Assembly (NCBI RefSeq): GCF_000340215.1
Contig: NW_006921534.1
Span: 4,649,041-4,713,040, forward strand
Reading direction: 5' to 3'
Length of the DNA stretch: 64,000 nucleotides
Source: Pseudocercospora fijiensis CIRAD86
Taxonomy: Eukaryota; Ascomycota; Dothideomycetes; Mycosphaerellales; Mycosphaerellaceae
This document shows positions 34,392 through 44,993 of this stretch, in pieces (the stretch's first letter is position 1; each line of letters starts with the position of its first letter). The notes under the pieces are model-generated. The model made no database searches, was not told the origin of the DNA, and saw only the letters and a program-made list of their open reading frames with translations. The position numbers and the translations under genes are program-made.

Positions 34392-35435
34392 GGCACTCCT
34401 CACGAGATTGGCCTAACCCACGGCCATGCCGCCTCAAAACCAATCGCAAGATCCATAGCCTTCTACACCTGGATGTTCTCCACCACAGCAAAACTTAGCT
34501 GGCCTGAAGTCCGGAATCTCGCCTCAGACTTCGAACCGGTAATTCGGAAAAAATGGCCCGAATATCTCGAAGAAATGTCTGGCATAGCAGAAGGCGCTGG
34601 CGTCGCACTTGAAGATATAATCGCCATAAATGTCCGGACGAAAATCACGTTTGGACTGTATGATGAGAGGGGGAGTGATGGTTGTACTGCCTTGAGTTGG
34701 AAGACGGGAGGGGAGGGAGCTATTGGGAGCTGGTTGGCACAGAATTGGGATTGGAATCCAAGACAACAGGAGAATTTGATACAGCTCACAATTGAGCAAG
34801 AGGGAAAGCCGACGATTAAGATGATGACGGAAGCAGGGCTGATCGGGAAAATTGGAATCAATTCTGAAGGTGTCGGGGTTTGCTTGAATGCGATTAAAGC
34901 TCGGGGAATGGATCCGACTCGTTTACCTTGTCATTTGGGGTTGAGGATGGTTTTGGAAAGTCGGAGTCGGGATGAGGCTGTGGCGAAATTGGAGAAATTT
35001 GGGATCGCGAGTGCGTGTCACATGCTCGTTGCCGATGGGGAGAGTGGTGGGATCGGATTGGAATGGAGTTCAGTGGAGGTTAGGAAGGTGGTGCAGAATT
35101 CGAAAGGACAGGTCTTTCACTCGAATCATTGGCTGGAGAAGCATGAGGGGGTAGGACAGGATACGAACTGGTTGGAGGATAGTGGCTACAGGGTTAAGAG
35201 GATTGAGGAATTGTGTGGACTAATCAAAGATCAGGAGGTGGGCAGGGACGTGTTGTTCGAGAAGGTTTTTAAGGATGTTGGAAATTGGCCTGGTGCGATT
35301 TGTAGGAGTGCTGAAGGGAAGAGTATGAGTGCGACTTTGTTCAATATCATCATGGATTTGAAGGAGAAGAAGGCGTATGTTAGTGTGGGTAGGCCGGTTG
35401 AGCCTTTGGGGGCGTTCACTTTGAGCTTTGATTGA
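34392..35435 (+). pseudogene. acyl-CoA:6-aminopenicillanate acyltransferase-like protein (C45), 5'-truncated by a transposon end
   Basis: The frame is open from inside the element to the TGA at 35433-35435. The recognisable protein begins exactly at the element border (34392) with GTPHEIGLTHGHAASKPIAR, the conserved N-terminal motif of the isopenicillin N acyltransferase family, normally preceded by only about seven residues. Further motifs are KKWPEYLEEMSGIAEGAG, INVRT, and DGCTALSW, with the self-cleavage Gly-Cys pair at 34680-34685, about residue 98 from the border, matching the family's Cys103. The rest (347 codons in all) has no stop and no RIP damage. Such enzymes cleave themselves and transfer acyl groups to amines, usually in peroxisomes. 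An internal ATG at 34473 could start a shorter protein lacking the N-terminal motif. The original start codon is lost or on the far side of the element. Confidence 0.85.
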
Positions 35436-36183
35436 GAGGTGGTCTCAGGGCGATGTGTTCTGCATTGATCGCATGGACGCCTGCATCCATTTGAGGATCG
35501 AGATTCATTTCTAGTTGACAGTGACTGTCGCTGAGCCAGAGCCCTGTTAAGTTTCAACAGCGAAGATCTGGTCGTTCAAAGTTCCCAATTTAAGACCCAA
35601 AGCAGCCCAAGTGTTGAAATGATTTGTGATGTTGTCTTTAAGTCCTCCGTAAGGTGGAAGGCATGACCTTGACCCTTGCAAGAACGGCTCATCTGCAGCC
35701 GTTGGCGCCGGCAACGTCACGTCCATAACAGCCCTGACCTCTCTCCACCTTGTCGTCGTGTTCTTTCCTACGTACGAATCATGTCAGGCAAGTACTCATT
35801 CTTTTCTCTCACTGATGCGGCAGCAGAACGAGCAGTGTGAAAGTTCAGTCAGCTGTGAGCATGGCGTCCCGAGTCCCGACAATGCTCGTCTTCGACACTG
35901 TGTGCATCTTGAGATTGTGCATAAGACTCCCTTGAAGCACTGCTGTGATCGTGACGCTGGACAGCACGTGAGCTGCCTCTCCCCCTACCCCCTCATGGAG
36001 CATGTCTGCTTGGAGACGTAACCGAAGACATGAATGTTTCCAATCAACTTCAATTGCAGGACTTTTGCAAGAACCCGAGCCCCCGACTTCAGCCTCGGCA
36101 ACGACAACTATCGCCCTTCGATAAAGACTGGGACAAATCTCAGGTGAGGAGCAGTAGGCTACCGTTGATGCCATGATGCCTAG
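35436..36183. other. intergenic, expected N-terminal half of the P450 not found
   Basis: Normal composition. The P450 fragment that follows lacks its N-terminal membrane anchor and first half, and no matching coding sequence was found here in any frame, so this part is deleted or decayed beyond recognition by eye. Confidence 0.45.
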
Positions 36184-37176
36184 GCTCACTGGAGGACTTG
36201 GTCGGCTCTGCCATGGCTGGAGACACTCCTTTACAAGAATAAGTATGCACAGACCTCGCAGAAGACAAGCAACCCTCTGGCGACACTGGCAATACAGCGT
36301 ATCAAAGAGGGAATGTCGGGAGAAAAGACTGCGACAGGGCGGGATCTACTTGGAAGATATCTGGCAGCGAGTCAGCAAGCACCGAACGTGATCGCTCCAA
36401 AAGATGTCCTCGCCCTCACGATCAGTACTATTCATGCTGGATCCGAGAGCACAGCCTTATTTTCATCATTCTTGTTAATACATCTGCTCAAAGAACGTCA
36501 AGTTCTTGCAAACCTAGAAAATGAGCTGCAGAATGCCAAGCTTGCAGTTCCGCCGGCTTTCAATGACATTGATAAGCTGCCATACCTCGATGCTGTCATT
36601 CACGAAGGCTTGTAAGTTGGAAGTATAGTGCATACCCCAAGTCTATATATGCTGACGTTCACCCAGGCGCCTGCAGACCAATCCAAACTGCACTGAGCGG
36701 ACTGTCTCCTCACGATGCTAATATCTGTGGCACTATGATCCCCGCTGGTACAGACGTTTCTGTATCAGAAGTGCTTACCGCACGCGATAAGACCTTGTAT
36801 GGCCTGGATGCTGGAAGCTTTCGTTCCGAACGATGGTTGCATGTCGACAAGGCTAGGAAAGCCGAGATGGATCGAGCTACATTTGCATTCGCATACGGAC
36901 GTCGAGTATGCACTAGACAGCACTTGGCTATGATAGAGGTGAAGAAGCTGATTGCATCGTTGATCATGTCATTTACGGTATGTCTGCTTCAATTGGTCGG
37001 CGATCTTGCTGCTTACTCTCGCGTGGCAGTTTGAACCAGTAGACGTTGGTATAGGAGGATACGACGGAGCATTACGCATTATGGAGCTGGACGTTCGACT
37101 CGCGCCAAAGAATTGTGCGCTTCTCATTTGTTATGAAGTTGAGATTGATGATGATTATGTAGAGGAGGAAGGCTAA
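36184..37176 (+). pseudogene. cytochrome P450, C-terminal half only, 3' end interrupted by a gypsy retrotransposon
   Basis: Exons 36184-36611, 36667-36977 and 37030 onward join with GT-AG introns of 55 and 52 bases. The reading starts LPWLETLLYKNKYAQ and contains the I-helix region with HAGSEST, the ExxR motif (HEGLR, split by the first intron), FRSERWL, and the heme loop FAYGRRVCTRQHLAMIE. The pattern resembles pisatin demethylase-type P450s. The heme loop has Arg where Gly is nearly invariant (C-T-R instead of C-x-G), from AGA at 36915-36917; GGA to AGA after T is a RIP-type change. The last exon runs into the LTR at 37129, giving 15 foreign codons and a TAA at 37174-37176. Beyond the element, the frame could have continued from 44891. 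Confidence 0.85.
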
Positions 37177-37244
37177 TTACAAAGGTAGGCCGTCGCCCCA
37201 TTAGTTAGCTAGCCCCTGGACCGTTACTTCCTTGTTCCGTAACA
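37129..37244 (-). repeat. LTR (3' LTR in element sense)
   Basis: 116 bases, TGTTATGAAG...GTAACA. Compared with the other LTR it has two C-to-T changes (in GTTAG and GCTAG), whereas the partner has seven RIP-type changes. Its first 48 bases now serve as the 3' end of the interrupted P450 frame. Confidence 0.96.
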
Positions 37245-37299
37245 GTCTGCCCTAAACAAAAGAAAAGGTACGCCCTCGTGCCGTTGCTCTAACTCACTC

Positions 37300-39010
37300 G
37301 TCTCGTTGCCTAGATGCCAATTATCTGGTAGGCTGTCTACTGCTTAGGCTAGTCTCGTTGCCTAGATGCTAATTATCTAGTAGGCCGTCTACTGCTTAGG
37401 TATAATTCTATTATCCACTTAAAGGCATGCTAGTGCCTTAGCCTTCCTCTCCGCAAATTCCGCTCGTTTCTTATTAGCCTTAGCTTCTATAGCTGCCTCC
37501 TCGCGTTCTAACTAGGCCTAGACTTGCGCTCGTCGCGTTTCCTTCTTAGCTACTATCTGTCGGTTAGTATATCGCTTTACGGACGGGTCGGTTAGGTCGG
37601 TCTGCACTCCTACGTAGCGGTAGAGCACCTATCCTTAGTTGCTTCCGAATTCGGCGCTAAGGTCGTCCGTTAGCTAGGTAGCCTTAGTCGTTACTACTAA
37701 TAAACCTTCCTCTCCGGGCTTCTATTTAGGCGGGTTTGGATTGTTGTTACCCCTATTGTCGGCAGCCTTCCTAGTCGCGCGGCGGTTGTCTCTATTTTCG
37801 AGTGCCTCGAAGTTAGCTAATAATACTCTAGGGTCTATAGGGTCCGCGGAGTGTTCGTCGTTAGCGACTATTTGCCTTACCCCGTACTATCGCCTAACGA
37901 ACGCAACTCGTACGGCCTTAGAGTCGTAACGTACTATAAACTGTTGCTAGATAAGTTCCTATAATAGCTTATTATGCTCGGACTGTAGCTTCTTCGTTAA
38001 GTTCTTAACCTTCTTAGGTGCTCGCTCGGTGCCGTCGTCGGCTATATTTCTCTATATAACTAGGTCGATATTAAGTGTCTCGTTCGGCGCTAGGTAGAGT
38101 ATATTAACCTCGATGTCTCGCATTATATCTCTCCGCTCTCTAAGCATCTTATTGCGTTTGTCCTTTTTCTTAGGCGATAGTTTAGCTAGCTCCGCCCTCG
38201 AAGTCCGATCCTTAGTAGGCTAAGCCGTTAGGGCTCTAGCTAGGGCTCTCTTCTTGTCCGACGACGTCGTCTCTATTATAGGCGATTCCTTTAGGGTAAT
38301 AGGTATCGCCTTCTTAGCCTTCTTCGTTAGCCGAGAAGTTAGAGTTACTTCGTCTTCGTCGACAAGTCGGCCCTTACCCTTATTCTTTCTCTTCTTAGTA
38401 CTAGATTTCGATAGCGTCTCCTCGTTAGCGTTAAATAGCGTAAACGATAGATAGGCGTTAACTAGCGTCTATAAGATAGGTTCCGGGTCGTCGACAACCT
38501 CGTTGTTTCCCTTATTCTCGTTATTAGAGACAGGTTCCGTTGCTAATCCTGCCTCGCTTCGGAATTAATCGATTCTCTATTCTACCGTTATATTACTCTC
38601 TTACGGTTGCGGTCTCCGCAAAGGGAAGAAGGTATTAGGCTCGTCGGAGTCGGGCTCGTTAAGAAGGTTATAGGCGTCGCCCTTGCGAGCTAGGCGATAG
38701 TCGTTAAGGTCGATATCCGAGAGGTTATTAAGAGCGCCGTTACTTATAGAAACGTCCTTACCGTTACCCTCGCTAGCGTTGCCTAGCAAATTGGCAGCGG
38801 TAGTATCGTTAGTAGCGGCTGTCTCGCCGTTAGCCTCGGCGGTATACGTAAGGAGATCGTTAGGTAGCGTCGTATCGTTAGTATTAGCCTTACTAGCGTC
38901 GGCGGTCTACGCGAGGAGGTCGTTAGGCAAAGCCGCATCGCGTACGTTAGGTATCTCGCGCAGTAGCGTCTCCTACTTTATATCGTGTTCTATAGCTTTA
39001 CGCTAATAGA
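37300..39010 (-). pseudogene. extra ORF downstream of integrase in the gypsy element
   Basis: A minus-strand frame of about 500 codons with few TAGs lies between the integrase end and the 3' LTR. It is strongly charged: an acidic Asn/Asp-rich N-terminal part (NDYRLARKGDAYNLL, about 38715-38670), a Lys-rich stretch (KKRKNKGKGRLVDEDEV, about 38400-38350), and a C-terminal Arg/Glu/Ala helix (RAEFAERKAKALACL, about 37475-37430). I recognise no domain. Standard gypsy elements end with pol, so a third gene here is unusual. Confidence 0.6.
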
Positions 39011-39239
39011 AACGGTATCGAATGTCGGGAGCAAGCTCTCGCATTAGCGATAGCAATATATTCGCGGAAAGTTGTTATTATAGTAAAGTTGCTATAGCGA
39101 AGTTGTTTTGAAATAAAGTGAACTTAGTGTACGCGCAAGCTTAGTGCACGCGCTCCTACCTATTGCAGAAGTAAAGCGAACTACGTAGAAGCTACGCGAG
39201 AGGAAATGTATATAAGATAAGTCTATTATATAATGCTCC

Positions 39240-42200
39240 GTTGCTATCCTAGCGGTAGCGACGATCGTAGGCCTTTACTATCGTTAGTGGAATGCCTTCC
39301 GTTCGTACCTGCTTATTAGCTCTAGCTCCTACGTTCTTCTATCTAACTAGATATTCTATAACCTCCTTCCTGTACCGACCGACTCGTCGGACTCGTCGGT
39401 CTCTTAGCGCTTCTATTTCCGGTAGGGCGTCTCCCTATTCGATACGCATCCTTAAGGGTTGCCTCGTTACTCGCTTATACGGATCCTTAGTATTAGGGTG
39501 CGGCTCGAGTTCCGTAATCGAGACTACTAGGTGTATCTTCTACGTCTTTAGCAGGTCAATCTAGCAGGCTAGTCCGGTGCTTATAACCTTCGTTACCTTA
39601 TATAGCCCGATCCTTAGAGGTATAAGCTTTCGGTTGCTAACTCTAGGGATAGCGTAATTCTTAAGCCGTAAGTAGACCATGTCGCCTACTACAGGCTTCT
39701 AAGCTACGTGCTAAGAGTCGTACCGTTGCTTTATAGCGGCCTATATATAGGCGATGTTGTTCTCCGCCTTAGCTCGGTAGATATCCCGTTCCTTTGCTAA
39801 ATCCGTCGCGCTAGTCGTTACTATTTAGGCTAGTTCCCTAGGGTTGAAACCTATTAACACCTAGTTCGGTAATATACTAGTTAAGGCGTTAACTGAATTG
39901 TTGAGAACTAGCTACATATACGGCGTTACGTATTCTAATTCTAGATCTCTATTAGGATGTTAGGTAAGGAAGTATCGTAGGGCAATCTCGACGGTCTAGT
40001 TCGTTCTCTTAGACTAGCTATTAGCCTATAGGTGATAGGCAGTCGTTATTAGAAGCTTGACGTTTATCCGCTTGAAAATAGCCTTTTATATCTCGGACGT
40101 AAACTTCGGGTCTCTATCGGAGATAATTACGGTCGGTAGGCCCTAATTGTATCGGAACAGCTCGTCGAGTAAGCGGTTAGCCTAAGCCTCCGCTAAGTAC
40201 GTATCGTTGCTAGTGATTAGGAGTACCTATTTCGTATACTTATCCGTTGCTGTAAGTATAGCGTTAGTTTCCTAAGCGGAAAGGGACACTATAAAGTCAA
40301 TCGTAATCGTATAGAAGGGTACTAGCGGGGATAGTATAGGGTTTAAGGACCTATACGGCTTATGTCGCTTAGTCTGCAACTCTAAGTAGTCCTAATAGTA
40401 ACTTAGATACTTTTTTAGTCTCTTAGCTAGTTTCCGGATGTAGTACTAGTCATTTACTCGGGTATAGGCACGGTGAAAACCGATATAGTACTAGTTATCG
40501 TATACGCTACTAAAAATGTTACCCTCTAATGCCTTTAGGATACACAATCGTCGGTCGCCTAAATAGGGCTTATCGAGCTATACTAGGCCTTCGTCGTCGA
40601 CTAAGAAGCTAGTAGAGCCTAGTTCCGCGTTCTATACTATTGCTTTAATGTTGCTCTAGTATTTATCTTCTTCGTATACTTCGATAAGCTATTGCTTAAA
40701 TACGTCGTCTATTTCTAGTATTATTACTCCGCAAACTAGTTCGTCGAATACGTCGCCCTCCGGGAGATAATCGTCGGTCGTTTCTAGGCGCGACAAGGCG
40801 TCTAGTACGATGTATTCTCGCCCTAGCTTATAGACTACCTTTAGTAGGAAAAGGGAAAGATATTGCGACGATCTCGTTAGTCGGTTGTTAAGCTTATTAA
40901 CTAATAACGAAGTTAAGGCAGTCTAGCTTACGATCCCTAGCGTTACCGCGTAATCCGTAAGTACCGTTACTACTAACTCGCATGCCTCGACTATCTATCG
41001 TATACGTTTAATCGTCTATACTAGGCAGGCGACCTCTAATTCGGTCGGCTAGTACCGTCGCTCCGTACTAGAAAGAGTCTTTAATAAAAACAAAATTAGT
41101 TGCGTCTTTGTCCTACCGGGATTTTTAGTAATAGCGTCGCCCTCGACGTAGGCTACTATTACGCCGAAGCCTCGTTTCTTAGATGCGTCGATATAGATAT
41201 ATAGCGGCCGGTGTCTCGCGAAATGATATAGTATCGTTAGCTTAGTAAAGGCCTCTTATAGGGCTTGAAACGTAGCTAGTCGTTCCTCTGTTTCCTCGAT
41301 TAGTGTCGTTACCGTATAATGTCGACGTGCCTAGCTGGCCGCGGGCGCTCTCTTAAGCCTCTCTGTCTTTATCTTCTAGAGCGGTTCCGCTAGTTAAGCG
41401 TAGTACTTAATGTACGTCCTTAGCTATCTAGTTAGTCTAAGATAGTGCTCTAGGTCCTTTAGCGTTCGTAGGAACTTAAGCTTAGCAATAGCCGCTAGTT
41501 TGTCGGCCGGCGTCGCGGTACCTAAGGCGTCGACTCGTTGCCCTAGTAGCTAGATCGATAGGTACCCGATAAAAGCCTTTTCAGGTGCTATAGTTAGCTA
41601 GTATCGGTTTAAGGCCTCGAATACCTTATCGAGATAGTATAGATGTTCCTCTAGCGTCTTGCTATAGATAACGATATCGTTAATAAAAGCCTTAGCGAAC
41701 CCGTTAAGTCCTTCCGTTCGTAGGATTCTGTCGATCTATCGCTATACGTAGGGCGGCGCGTTCTTGTAACCTATTACGGCGACGTTATACATTTCCTAGC
41801 CTCTATAGGAAACTACTAAGAGCTTGTATCGGTCTTCCGCTTTTACTAACTATTAGTAGAAGAACGACTTTATATCGATCGTCGAGATGAATTTAGCGCC
41901 TTAGACAGCGGCTAAAACGTCGCCCTATAGCGGCATCGGGTAGGCGTCCGTTATCGTAATGCGGTTAAGTCTACGGATATCGACAACCGCTCTGCCTTTA
42001 CGGCCGTTCTTTAATTCCTTCTAGACTACGAACGTAGGGAACCTAAAAGGTATTAGTTCCTTCGTCTAGGACATCCGTCCTTAGTCGTGCAGCTTGTCGT
42101 AGACGCTGTCGATAATCTCTCGTTCCTTCGGGCCTATAGGGTACACCTTGTATACTAATTTGGCGCTAGCAGCCTTCCAGTCGCTAACTAAAGGGATAGT

Positions 42201-42620
42201 TATTTAGTCCTCTTTAGGAACCTTAGCGAAACGGCCGTTATCGATAAACAGCTGCCTATGTTTTTCTAGCAAGGCGTTGTATTTAGCTCTCGTCTCGTCG
42301 TCGCTATATAGTATAGCGCCTATTAGGCCTAGCTTTTCCTTTGCCCCTAGTTGCGCTAGCGGCGGCGACTCGTCGTCTTCTTCTCGTTCGGTAGTTACTA
42401 TAAAGTATAGTAACACTCGAGCTCGTCCTTTCTAAGCGATATTTATCGTTACTAGGGTGCCATTTGGGAATTGCATTTCCTTATTAGCAAAAGATAAGAC
42501 TAACTTCTCCTTTTCTATTAAGCGCGTTCCTAATAGTACGCTAGCCGGTAGGCTATTAATTAAGTATACTCTTGTCGATATCGTAACCCCGTTATTAAAA
42601 ACTATATTAATAGGCATCTT
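39240..42620 (-). pseudogene. pol remnant (protease, RT, RNase H, integrase) of the gypsy element
   Basis: Reading down the minus strand: a retropepsin-like region with INSLPASVLLGTRLIEK (about 42560-42510), RT with ELIPFRFPTFVV and AFINDIVIYS (about 41690-41660, where the catalytic x-D-D reads N-D), RNase H with YIDASKKRGFGVIVAYVEG (about 41200-41140), and an integrase core with TIDFIVSLS (about 40305), TVIISDRDPKFTSEI (about 40140-40095) and a C-terminal part to about 39250. Stops are at expected Trp and Gln positions. The second Asp of the RT motif is replaced by Asn, again a TGAC-to-TAAC change. Confidence 0.88.
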
Positions 42621-42859
42621 ATTAGACAGGCTCGTAATCTTGTTGCCTACTTCTCGGATCCGTCGCGGGCGCGTTGCCTTTAAAGGAACTCTATTAGGGT
42701 ACCGCTGCTAGGCCAATATTCGATCTATAAGAGTAATTAGGTTACCGCTATCTAGGCATATTTCTGTTGCTATATTGTTTATCTAAGCTAACATAGTTGC
42801 GTGTCTAGTAGTTGTACCCGTTTGCTTATCGGATCTAGTAGCCGCTAGGATTTTTGTCC

Positions 42860-42960
42860 CCGTCCTTTGCGGTATTTAGTCCGCAGATGCGAATAGAGCC
42901 GGTTAGACGTCTTAAACTCCTAACGGCATACCGTACAAGTATATTTGTTGTATACCAGAC
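42860..42960 (-). other. C2H2 zinc-finger-like motif between gag and protease of the gypsy element
   Basis: The minus strand reads YNKYTCTVCR, a stop, then EFKTSNRLYSHLRTKY. This has C-x2-C-x12-H spacing and a final Tyr where a second His is expected (CAC/CAT to TAC/TAT by RIP). It lies between the basic gag tail and the protease, in one frame with its surroundings apart from TAG codons. Confidence 0.6.
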
Positions 42961-42999
42961 TTAGATGTCCTACGTTAAGAATATCTACCGCATTAGCGT

Positions 43000-44700
43000 T
43001 CGTATTAGTATCGTCGTCGCCTCCTTTATCGGATAAGTACTCGTTAGAGTCGACGTAGTTAGCATCCTATTCCTCGCCCTCTAATTCCGGCTCGTCGTCT
43101 ACCTAGTAAGAGTCTTGCTTCTTGCGCTAGGCGAAGGGCTTTATAGGCTAAGGCTTAGCCTTATCGAAGGTCTTCTTAGCGCCCCTTAATTGTAACTTAT
43201 CGCTTGCTAATTCTTAACGGTCTTAAGGCTTCCGAAAGCGTTAGTCGCTTCGACCTTAGTCGCGGCGAGGCGGCGGCTACTATAAGGCACGTACGTTGTT
43301 AGTCTAAGGCTTCCTAGAGCCTTCCTATCGGTCCGTCTACTAACGGTTCGATCGGAAGTCCCGGTCTCGATTACGCTATAGTTGCTTACCCGCTAAGCGG
43401 GTAGGGAAAGGTCTCGATAAAGAACCGGCAATAGCGGTATTGCGTCGGTTCAATCGTCGTACTAGTTTAGCCTACGCCGGTTGCTCTTCCTTAAGCCTCT
43501 ATCTAAATAATACAATAGTGTCCTCTTCTCTCGGTAGCCGAATGCTACGTCGCAGCTCTATATCGATGCCGTTCTATATATACGTTAGCTACTAGCTCTT
43601 ATTAACTAGGCCGGCGTTACGTATATAGCGTATTACCTCGCTAAGGTAGGCATCTATACTGCGTCGGTTGCCTGCGTCTAACAACGTGTATTTAAGCCGC
43701 GTTAGCTCGTTTAGCGACTCGGACAGTAGCGTCTAGAAGTTCTCTTATAGCGTCGTAAACTAATAGTCTAGACCTAGTGCGTAGCGAAGGCCCTATTTCG
43801 CTAGGTTGTTAAGCGTGTTAGTATACTAGGTTAAGGCCGTTCCTCGTAGTAGTGCGGGGATTCTAGACTTAACTCGATCGTTGCTACGATACGCTATAAT
43901 ATCCTTAAGTCGTTTAATAAAGATGTTAACATCTCGGAAGAAGGTGTCGGATCCTACGACCGTCGGGTCGTCCTCTCCCTTTAGTAGGTCTAGTTAGAAG
44001 AAACTAATTTCCTAGTTACGCATTCGGTCTAGGTTGCTAGCCTCGTTAAAGACAGGCGTACTATTTCTATTTCTGTTGCCTGCCGTAGGAGCCTAGCCTG
44101 CTAGTACCTAGGCAACTGCCGCCTAAATAGCGGCTATCATTTCCGCCGAGATAGCGTCCCCTTGTTCCGCTATAGCAGGAGGCTAGACGCTCGTTGCTTA
44201 TATAGTTGCTATTATAGGTCGAGCCGTCGACGTAGTCGAAGGTCGTATACTTATAGTAGAGGTCGCTATTGTTATTGTTATATTAGGCGATTGCCGTAGA
44301 GGCTGTTATAATCCAGAGGCAGCTGCCCTTAGCTTAGAAGGTAACTTCCCTTTCGTAGGTAAGTGCCTTCCGGACCTGCTTATAGTAGCAGTCGTAGATA
44401 GTAAATTTAGCCTATACTTTCTTCTATAGAACTATAGGAAAGAGTTCTATATAGGCTGTCGGTATACCGGTAAGTCGAGCCACTTAGGGGGATAGGTCTC
44501 TATCGCCTAGAAGTCCTATAGAAAGCGTCCTAGATAAGACCTAACCTCCGCGTTAGTAATCCGGTTAGTTCGCGCGTATATAGCGAAAGCGCGGTCGTCG
44601 TCTATAGGGTTTATATAGACATGCGTTGCTCCGTATATACGGTCGCAATGTAGTAAGGGGAAGTGGTTGGGCTCTTAGTCGGCTTAGCCCCGATCTAGTT
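43000..44700 (-). pseudogene. gag remnant of the complete gypsy element
   Basis: The minus-strand reading with TAG interruptions covers a Gln/Pro-rich region (about 44300-44050), a capsid-like helical region (about 44000-43500) and a basic Arg/Gln-rich tail (about 43390-43210). No CCHC zinc knuckle is seen in the tail, unlike the first gypsy element. The borders are approximate. Confidence 0.6.
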
Positions 44701-44769
44701 GCCTCGTCCTAGTAGCGTCTCGAATAACTCCTAGTAGCGCGAGGGTTTAGTGTAAGCGAAGCTACTAAT

Positions 44770-44885
44770 TGTTATAAAGTTGAGATTAATAATAATTATG
44801 TAGAGGAGGAAGGCTAATTACAAAGGTAGGCCGTCGCCCTATTAGTCAGCCAGCCCCTAGACCGTTACTTCCTTATTCCGTAACA
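44770..44885 (-). repeat. LTR (5' LTR in element sense)
   Basis: 116 bases, TGTTATAAAG...GTAACA. Seven of the nine differences from the other copy are RIP-type mutations on this side. It is followed by TCATT at 44886-44890. Confidence 0.96.
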
Positions 44886-44993
44886 TCATTGAGAGCATTG
44901 GATATTTGGTGCCTGACAGCCTGATCAACGCTCCAAAGCATCAACAAGAAGAAAGGTTTGACGGCTTCGACTCCAGGCTCGTCTTTTCTGCTC

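Larger units (their letters stand above)
30085..34392. mobile_element. TIR-bounded DNA transposon with Tc1/mariner transposase and a second ORF (4.3 kb), RIP-eroded
   Basis: The ends carry an imperfect inverted repeat of about 25 bases. Left CAAAAACCCCGGGCTTTT starts at 30085, and the right end is its inverse, finishing at 34392. The next bases after the first 18 also agree (AGCCGC) with a small gap. Between them lie a + strand Tc1-type transposase (about 30.3-31.5 kb) and a convergent - strand frame (about 34.1-31.8 kb). No TA target duplication is visible at these borders, so the element may have been inserted imprecisely, rearranged, or be composite. Confidence 0.75.
37129..44885 (-). mobile_element. 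complete Ty3/gypsy LTR retrotransposon (7.76 kb) with TCATT target duplication
   Basis: Two 116-base LTRs (37129-37244 and 44770-44885) begin TGTTA and end TAACA. They are flanked by the direct repeat TCATT (37124-37128 and 44886-44890). All coding sense is on the minus strand: gag at the high-coordinate end, then protease, RT, RNase H, integrase and an extra frame. The LTRs differ at nine positions, all CpA/TpA or TpG/TpA transitions. Just inside the high-coordinate LTR the minus strand reads ATTAGTAGCTTCGC, which would start with TGG before RIP and may be the primer-binding site. Confidence 0.96.

Noticed and set aside
34463..34861. Minus-strand frame over the acyltransferase gene
   Set aside because: Antisense shadow of a strongly conserved + strand protein.
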